Origin: Clitopilus passeckerianus
Lineage: Eukaryota > Basidiomycota > Agaricomycetes > Agaricales > Entolomataceae
Length of the DNA: 64,000 nucleotides
Assembly (NCBI GenBank): GCA_944990035.1
Contig: CALYLX010000096.1
Location: 186,001 to 250,000 of the forward strand
Direction of reading: 5' to 3'
In this document: positions 57,814 to 64,000 of the stretch, piece by piece
How the letters are laid out: each line of letters begins with the position of its first letter
Numbering within the stretch: the first letter of the stretch is position 1
The notes under the pieces: generated by a model
Databases searched by the model: none
Told to the model about the DNA's origin: nothing
Seen by the model: the letters and a program-made list of their open reading frames with translations, nothing else
Made by a program: the position numbers and the translations under genes

Positions 57814-58472
57814 TCTTCTGTCTGGAGACTAAGATTAGAAATGATAACCGTTGTGTATGGATTTGAATAAATATCAAGGTGTCCACGGATTAATTAGCCG
57901 GACGACCATCGCGGGCAAAGCTCCAGATTAGATTAGATTACTCCTTTCGATCCACGTTCTGCATCATCGGGTAAGATCAAGACAAGCGTTCTTTCCATTC
58001 CGCCACACTCTAGGATGCTCTCTAGTCCAAAAATCATCAAAAACCGACGTTTCTAGCTGCTCTGGCTTCATCTCTGGGGCGATTGTCTTTTTTTATGGCT
58101 GTAGCCATATCACGTGATAGCAAATGTATTGGGCCTTGTTCTGAGCAAATGGCGCGTCCAGATTTCGCGGTTTCCACTCAATACTTGGTGTATAGCCATC
58201 TGTTTCGTCTCCCGGAACTTTGGGAATATATTTTGACCAAAAATGTGCCAGTACACTAGCTAGAACTGACCAGCCCTGCTCAAAGTCGCCACGTTTCTGA
58301 CCATTTGGTATTGTTTGCCTACTCCCCAAACACACCTTCAAAGCTTTACGGTGCAACATTCCCTCCCCATTCTCGAGCTTCTTCTACGAGTGACCTTTGA
58401 CTTATATCAGCTCTCTATTCTCTGTTTTACCGTCGTTGCTGACGCCTCGTGTGGCGACGTCTCCTAGCGACA
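57814..58472. other. Intergenic region
   Basis: About 660 nt. The frame of 88 codons on minus at 58093-58359 is not convincing. No repeat seen. Confidence 0.35.
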
Positions 58473-59369
58473 ATGTCCAAGAAGAAGAAAGGTTCAAAAA
58501 GGTCGAAATCCGTAAAGGCCCAAACCGGAACCGAAGCTCCTGGCAAACCCAACAACCAGCCATCTCCAAAACCAGATGGCCGAGACCCCACCCTCCTCGC
58601 TATTATTGATGCCACGGACGCTCCCCCAGGGCTAGGGTTTTCCAGCCCCGAGGCACCACCAATTCATGACGAAAATATACTCTTCCCTCCAGAAATGGAG
58701 GAGGCTCTAGCCAAGAGACCAGAATTTGCTGCTCTTCGTCCAACTTGGAACTACGTTTACAGGCTTGCAAGGCAGGCGGGCTACAAGGAGGGCGTGCAGG
58801 CCGGGAAGAATGCAGTTCGCAACAACGTCAAGTTCTGGAAGACGTATGACGAGCAGGTTGCGAATGCGGTCAAGAAGGAAAGGGAGCGTTGGCAGAAGGA
58901 TGGTCATGGAGGACATTGCGGACCGGCTGCGAAGGGAAAGAATCCGAGGACAGGAAAAGCGGAGGACTATATGGACGACTATGATGGCGACGACGACGAA
59001 TACAACATTCTTGACGATATCGACATTGAAGAACTCGACCCGTTGGTAAAGGACAACCCTATGCTCATGGATCCCCATTTCCTGGGGGCACTTCGGGATT
59101 CAATAATGAACGAGCGCACCAGCGCACAACTACAAGAGCGTACTGAATGGATGATTCAGGGTCACGGCGAACAGTGCTTCGTGAAACCGAAGACCGTGAC
59201 AGAGGCAAAGGGGGTGCAGGCTGAACCGATGGAACCTCCAGCGAAGCCTAAGCCTCGTCCGGTTCTTCCTGATGTTCTGAGCGTCCCGCCGACTTTGGAG
59301 CCCTTGCAGGACTTCGATTGGTCCGAGGATGTTGAAGACCTTCCTATTATACCACTTTTCTCATCCTGA
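58473..59369 (+). CDS. Conserved-looking acidic protein of unknown function
   Basis: Intronless frame of 298 aa from ATG 58473. The N-terminus is very basic (MSKKKKGSKRSKSVK), then Pro-rich (PGKPNNQPSPKPDGRDP). A possibly folded helical part is PEFAALRPTWNYVYRLARQA and QAGKNAVRNNVKFWKTYDEQ. An Asp/Glu-rich stretch (DYMDDYDGDDDEYNILDDID) comes at about 175-195, then a Pro-rich linker and the end FDWSEDVEDLPIIPLFSS. No membrane segment or signal peptide. The basic and acidic blocks suggest a nuclear protein; this is a guess. I recognise no family. Confidence 0.7.
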   Translation: MSKKKKGSKRSKSVKAQTGTEAPGKPNNQPSPKPDGRDPTLLAIIDATDAPPGLGFSSPEAPPIHDENILFPPEMEEALAKRPEFAALRPTWNYVYRLARQAGYKEGVQAGKNAVRNNVKFWKTYDEQVANAVKKERERWQKDGHGGHCGPAAKGKNPRTGKAEDYMDDYDGDDDEYNILDDIDIEELDPLVKDNPMLMDPHFLGALRDSIMNERTSAQLQERTEWMIQGHGEQCFVKPKTVTEAKGVQAEPMEPPAKPKPRPVLPDVLSVPPTLEPLQDFDWSEDVEDLPIIPLFSS

Positions 59370-59528
59370 GGCATTTCACTGTTTGGATACCTCCCTACCC
59401 CCGGAACTTTTAGTATTGTTGCTTTCACTATCACCCTCCTCTTACAACATATGGCCCATGTAATCCCAGTGTATATAGTCCGTGCTTAATCTATATGTCG
59501 TCACACCCGTCATTATCTTGCGCCCACA

Positions 59529-60138
59529 TTAAATTTCCGGTTTGTTCTTCCACCAATCGTCGTCTAAAATACCCATCTTGACTTCATCCTGCCAGCCCCC
59601 TTTAACCCAGATGTTCTTGCGAACCCTTCCCTCTTCCACGAAGCCGCTATAGTCCAATGCCTTAGTCAGTGTTCCTCAAGAAGAAGAAACATAAAGTGAA
59701 CAGTACTCACACTTTCTTATACACAGCAATAGCAGGTCCATTCTTGCTCAATACACTCAGAGAAAGCCGATGCAGCCTAAGGATGTCGAAAGCAGCGTCA
59801 ACCATGAACCTCGTTACCTCCGTCCCATATCCTTTATTTTGATGAGCAGGCGCAATGGTAATCCCAAAGGAGCCGTCTCGGTTTTTGGTCTCAAAGCCCC
59901 AGATGGCAGTGTAACCAACGAAAGTGCCATCTTCCAATTTCTCGATGGTGCAGAACATCGGCATCTTCTTGAAGGCATTGATGTAGTGTTCCTGGAAGGC
60001 GTCTGGTTGAACTGGGGTGACGTAGGAGTTTAGGTCTAGCATCCATGCGGCCACGCTGGCGTCGTTGTAGAGTGTAAGGATATCTTCGTGATCGGCTGGG
60101 ATGAGGGCACGAAGGCGGAGTCGTTCGGTGGTGTACAT
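59529..60138 (-). CDS. GNAT-family N-acetyltransferase (RimJ/RimL type)
   Basis: Acetyl-CoA-dependent N-acetyltransferase. Exons 60138-59711 and 59646-59529 give 181 aa. It begins MYTTERLRLRALIPADHEDI, the usual RimJ/RimL start. Motif A, the acetyl-CoA binding loop, is APAHQNKGYGTEVTRFMVDA (Q-x-x-G-x-G/A pattern). The C-terminal part is FDILRLHRLSLSVLSKNGPA followed by KKVGFVEEGRVRKNIWVKG, the standard ending of the fold. The intron (59647-59710) interrupts KV-GF. Whether it acetylates a protein terminus, a polyamine or a small toxin is unknown. Confidence 0.88.
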
Positions 60139-60805
60139 AGTTTTGGGGTGTGGTAGCTGACTCTGTCAGCAAGAACTCAAGCCACTCTTATATGAGCACA
60201 GTCTGCAGATTCTAGAAGCCATGTAACAAAAAGGATGTCAAAATTTACAGGGAACCAGCAGGGAACAGAGTGCAAAGAAGAGCGAGAAGGCCGGGAGCAG
60301 CCGCAGCGGCCGAGATGAAACTCTTGTAGCGAGGTACCACGAGAAACAATGAGTAATCCGCCGACTAGCTGGGCATTTTATACAGCTGCCGCAGAGGGAT
60401 GAGCGCTGAGCCAAGTAGACGAGTTATCGGGTTGGTCGCGATCCTCCAAGTGTCAAGTGAAAGCCGAATGTTTGGTCGAGCGTGACCGAAATTGGCCGTG
60501 ACAGATGTGACCAACACAGGCAGGACTTTGGCAGAGATAATTCACGTTCTGTGCGGGTGTTTCTTGATCTTTGCGATTCCAATAGATTCCCAGCTGCCTT
60601 CAATGCTCTTGCACACTCGGTGATGGTTCAAATGCCCAAGAGTGCCTGGTAGAGCGTCCCAGAATGGAGACGTACCCTTACGTCATCAACCTAGGCCATT
60701 TCTGTCCAGAAGGCCCATGACAGCAAGTATGGAACCCGGGGAGAATGAGTACTTATACCGAGGAGAAGGAGCACGCATCCGCTTTACCATCGCTACCCTC
60801 CTACC
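60139..60805. other. Divergent promoter region of GNAT and F-box genes
   Basis: About 670 nt without convincing frames. A weak CTTATACC element lies near 60751, about 55 nt before the F-box ATG. Confidence 0.35.
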
Positions 60806-62148
60806 ATGATGTCTCTACTCCACTTCTTTACTTCAAGATTATGTGGAACTGAGCAACCACCAGGTGAGCAGTCTAACATACCCGATGATCGTACCTTGAC
60901 CAACAATCTTTCTAGCTTCTTTAAACGACGAGAAAACTCCCTTACTCCCTGCGGAGATCCTTCACTCCGTCTTCAATCACCTGGATAAACCCGAGCTTAA
61001 GGAATGCAGCCTGACGTCGCAGAGCATGAGCTTAGTCGCCCGAGAACATCTCTTCTCACAGGTCTCACTCAAAAGCGGCCACGACTGCGCATCATTCCAC
61101 GAACTCCTGCGTAGCAAGCCCGAAGTGGCCACCTTCGTCAGAGCTCTAGAAATCATAACAGAGGGAAGCGACCAACTTCCCGAAGATGACTGGGGCACTT
61201 TGTACTCTGAGAAGCTGGCTTATATCCTGAACACGGTTTCTGCCAGTCTTTTCGAGTTTACGTATCAAGCAGGATACAAGAGACAAGCTTTTGAGCGGCT
61301 TCCTTCCCAGTTGAGGGAAGCTTTGACGAAGCTTGTTAGGACGTCGCCCCGGCTGACCTCGATTTCGATCCTCCGCCTCTCATTCCCGATTCAAGTCTTC
61401 ACCGCTGCCCCCCAGCTGAGGTCCATCCACCTCCTTAATGTAGATGTTAGCAATGCCCTAGAGACAGCTGACAGCTCGTTGAGCAAGTTGGATAACATCA
61501 CCTCCCTCATCATCGATTCGTGCCCAGACAATACATTGCAAACCCTCCTTGACTTGTATTCTTTCTGCAATTTGCGCAATCTTGAACTCGAGCATCAAGG
61601 CGGATCATACGATGTCAAGCTCGTTCGTAGTTTCCTCGACAGGACTCGATCCTCTTTGCAGAAGTTCACATGGGGACCGATCATCGAGAGAGCAGGCGAG
61701 TTTTGTTCTCATATATGTCATTTCTGGACGTATATTAACAAATCCTTTAGACCTGCCTATCTTCGGTGAAACTACCTGGATCGAATCCTTGACCCTCGGC
61801 CCCTCTACCCCAGTATCAAGCGACTCAGATGCCTGGAAATGGTTCATCTCCGGCCTTGAGCAAGGCCCTTCAACCCATGGCCTCGAAGAGCTCACGTTGG
61901 AGGGTTTCAGGTCAACATCAGATTACAGCACCATGTTGGTTTTCGATCCCCTCTTCAAGCTTCTGGACGAGGCCTTATCTCGACCGAAGTATGAGCGACT
62001 GAAGCAGGTGACGTTGGTGGTACCGGTTAGTACTGTGGAGTGGATGGAATATGGGAGCAACCCGTCGATTGTGGTGCTTACCCAAATGCCGTATCTCTTG
62101 AAGGAGGGGAAGGTTAGGATTGTTATGGGGGGGCAGGTGTTTTCTTAA
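60806..62148 (+). CDS. F-box domain protein, unrelated to the two tandem families
   Basis: Exons 60806-60863, 60916-61695 and 61751-62148 give 411 aa. The F-box is near the N-terminus: LLPAEILHSVFNHLDKPELK, ECSLTSQSMSLVAREHLF, residues about 30-75. The body has loose leucine-rich segments (SPRLTSISILRLSFP, APQLRSIHLLNVDVS, FCNLRNLELEHQGG, HGLEELTLEGF). This pattern is common in agaricomycete F-box proteins. The second intron (61696-61750) starts GCGAGT, a GC donor; reading through it leads to a stop at 61769, while splicing joins ERA to DLPIFGETTWIESL in frame. Two ATGs stand in tandem at 60806 and 60809. Confidence 0.82.
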
Positions 62149-62621
62149 GCTAGTGTATTAGCCGTTGTGTATCGATATCTTGTCTTCTATGTACTGTATG
62201 TAAAATTACATTTGGGCTTTCCCCGCCCCCACCATTCAGCCTCTCGCTTGGCCTGTCCGCAGCCTTCGTTGGGAGCCGATTAGAAGTAATAGAACTAATA
62301 CACTCGGTAGAACTCGGGATTCAACAGAGCAGGCTCTAAGAATGTCCCAGAGAGATTTTGAGGTGTTGCTCTGAGTCTCAAGGTAGAAAAGCACCCAAAG
62401 GTGAAAGCATGAACCTTCGGAGAAATTTCGCGGCTACTTAGTGACAGAAACTGTCACGAACGCGTCAATGAGACGCGACTCAACGCGGTCCCGTGATCTT
62501 ACATGAGTAAACAAACCCACACGTGACTAAAACGCGTTTGCCTCGTTTCTGGACCGGCTGATCTCCTGTCCTTCCGACAACTCCAGCCCACATTGCAGAA
62601 ACGGCGTTAGGCCTCACAGCA
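62149..62621. other. Intergenic region before the Polo kinase
   Basis: About 470 nt. It has two ACGCGT-containing stretches (around 62459-62480 and 62530-62536), close to the MCB cell-cycle element ACGCGT, which would suit a mitotic kinase. This is suggestive only. Confidence 0.35.
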
Positions 62622-64000
62622 ATGGCTCAAATGTATACAGCTCAACCATACGACCGCTACACAACGGCGGGCCCATCTTCAAAGCGCAACCCTCTCTCCA
62701 ACACCGTCAATCAAGCCCCGAATATGTACCAACAGCCAGCACAGGCCGCACAGAAACTTCAAGATAGGGAGAAAGAAAAGCAAAAGGCGAACGCGCCGCC
62801 ATTGCCTCGACAAAACGCCAAAGTGACACCTCCTTCACCACCTCGAGTTATTACGGATAAAAACGGTCGATTCTCACTGAATAGGGTGGGGTTCCTCGGC
62901 GAGGTCAGTACGGTCTGGGACAGAATTGTCGTATCGGAATTAAAAAATATGAAATAGGGCGGGTTTGCCCGAGTGTATGAAGTACAAGACGTCCGAGGGG
63001 TTCGCCATGCGTGCAAAGTCATTACGAAGTCGTCCTTGAAGACGAAGAAGGCGAAGACGAAAGTTTGTGTCGTCTACCGGCCCAATTGATATGTGCTGAT
63101 TTTTGGATCCAGCTGTATGCGGAAATCAAGATCCATCGGTTTTTGGAGCATCCAAATATCGTTCACTTCGAAGACTGTTTTGAAGACGACGAGAATGTTT
63201 ACATGACACTTGAACTCTGTCCGAGCGGGTCTCTGATGGACATGCTCCGCCGCCGTAGACGGTTCACGGAACCTGAAGCAAGGTTCTTCATTGTGCAGCT
63301 CGCAGGTGCTTGCCACTACATGCACACTCACCAGGTCATACATCGTGACTTGAAGCTTGGCAACCTGTTCCTCGACACCAACATGAACCTCAAAGTCGGT
63401 GACTTTGGGCTTGCCGCCCTGATTGAGAATCCGGGCGAACGCAAGAAGACTGTTTGTGGAACTCCCAATTACATCGCGCCCGAGGTTCTCTTTGATACTG
63501 CAAATGGCCATAGCTTCGAAGTTGATACCTGGTCTATTGGCGTAATTCTCTATACTTTGGTGGTCGGTCGCCCGCCATTCCAGACGTCTGATGTCAAAGC
63601 AATCTATCAGTACGTACTTCTGCCAAAACCTATATGCGTATCACTGACCATTCCATAGACGAATCCGGGACAACGACTATCAGTTCCCTGCTGAACGCCA
63701 AATTTCATCCCATGTCCAGCACCTCATCACACAAATCCTGACGACCGATCCCACACTGCGTCCTTCCCTTCATGATATCGTAGATCACCCTTGGTTCACC
63801 CAGGGCATCATCCCCACCTACATCCCCACCTCAGCGCAAGACATCGCACCCGACTTCCGCCACATCAACCGATCCACCGCCCAGAGCAACCTCAAGAAAC
63901 TGCGCCGCCAAGTTCTTCTTGACGAAGATCCGTCGCAATCCATGACCAAGGATGTCACCATGAACTCCTCGGCGGGTATGGGCAAGAACATGACATCAAC
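62622..64000 (+). CDS. Polo-like kinase (Plk1/Cdc5/Plo1 family), N-terminal part
   Basis: Mitotic Ser/Thr kinase acting at spindle poles, kinetochores and cytokinesis. Exons 62622-62903, 62958-63062, 63113-63609 and 63659 to beyond the window. A Pro/Gln/Lys-rich leader of about 80 residues precedes the kinase domain. The glycine loop GFLGEGGFARVYEV spans the first intron. ACKVITK holds the ATP-binding Lys and YAEIKIHRFLEHPNIV the helix C Glu. HRDLKLGNLFLD is the catalytic loop, VGDFGLAA the Mg-binding DFG, and KKTVCGTPNYIAPEVLFD the activation segment with the Thr that upstream kinases phosphorylate. DPTLRPSLHDIVDHPWF ends the domain. The polo-box region lies outside the window. Confidence 0.95.

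Noticed and set aside
1..64000. Transposons, CRISPR arrays or a biosynthetic cluster
   Set aside because: No transposase, reverse transcriptase, terminal repeats, spaced direct repeats or core biosynthetic enzymes were seen; the tandem structures are gene duplications.

Overview
The window is nuclear DNA from a filamentous basidiomycete, most likely a wood- or litter-decaying agaricomycete. Signs are dense genes with many 50-70 nt introns, a GH7 cellobiohydrolase ending in a fungal CBM1, a tetraspanin of the basidiomycete Tsp2 type, a full-size PDR-type ABC transporter, and large lineage-specific F-box expansions. No rRNA, tRNA, CRISPR or transposase was found. Gene models below were built by hand from splice signals, reading phase and known family sequences. 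All splice sites are inferred, not confirmed by RNA.

Layout. (1) 1-3838: the 3' end of the cellobiohydrolase gene and the splicing factor Clf1/Crooked-neck. (2) 4066-18179, all on +: a tandem array of F-box/leucine-rich-type paralogues, interrupted once by a mitochondrial-type adrenodoxin/ferredoxin reductase gene. Three members look intact, three carry one or two simple disabling lesions, and three are short relics: a gene family caught in birth and death. (3) 18180-30129: housekeeping genes, namely a small unknown ORF, the ubiquitin-conjugating enzyme Rad6 (minus), the ER folding sensor UGGT (minus) and the 60S export adaptor Nmd3 (plus). (4) 30265-43626, all on minus: a second, unrelated tandem F-box family of five genes with a nearly fixed exon pattern and Cys/His motifs behind the F-box. 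One copy is a pseudogene and one is cut short. (5) 44609-57813: tetraspanin, an MFS transporter convergent with a PDR ABC transporter, and a secreted GH43-like glycosidase. (6) 58473-64000: an acidic protein of unknown function, a GNAT acetyltransferase, a third type of F-box protein, and the start of a Polo-like kinase that runs off the window.

How the genes relate. The F-box proteins should act as substrate receptors of SCF ubiquitin ligases, and Rad6 is an E2 enzyme, but nothing in the sequence links them beyond neighbourhood. The cellobiohydrolase and GH43-like enzyme fit growth on plant cell walls. The two exporters form a convergent pair of possible drug or metabolite pumps. The most unusual content is the F-box + CxxC-x20-CxxC family at 30-44 kb, the fresh single-base lesions in the first array, a Rad6 start codon that is an exon by itself, and several GC-AG introns.
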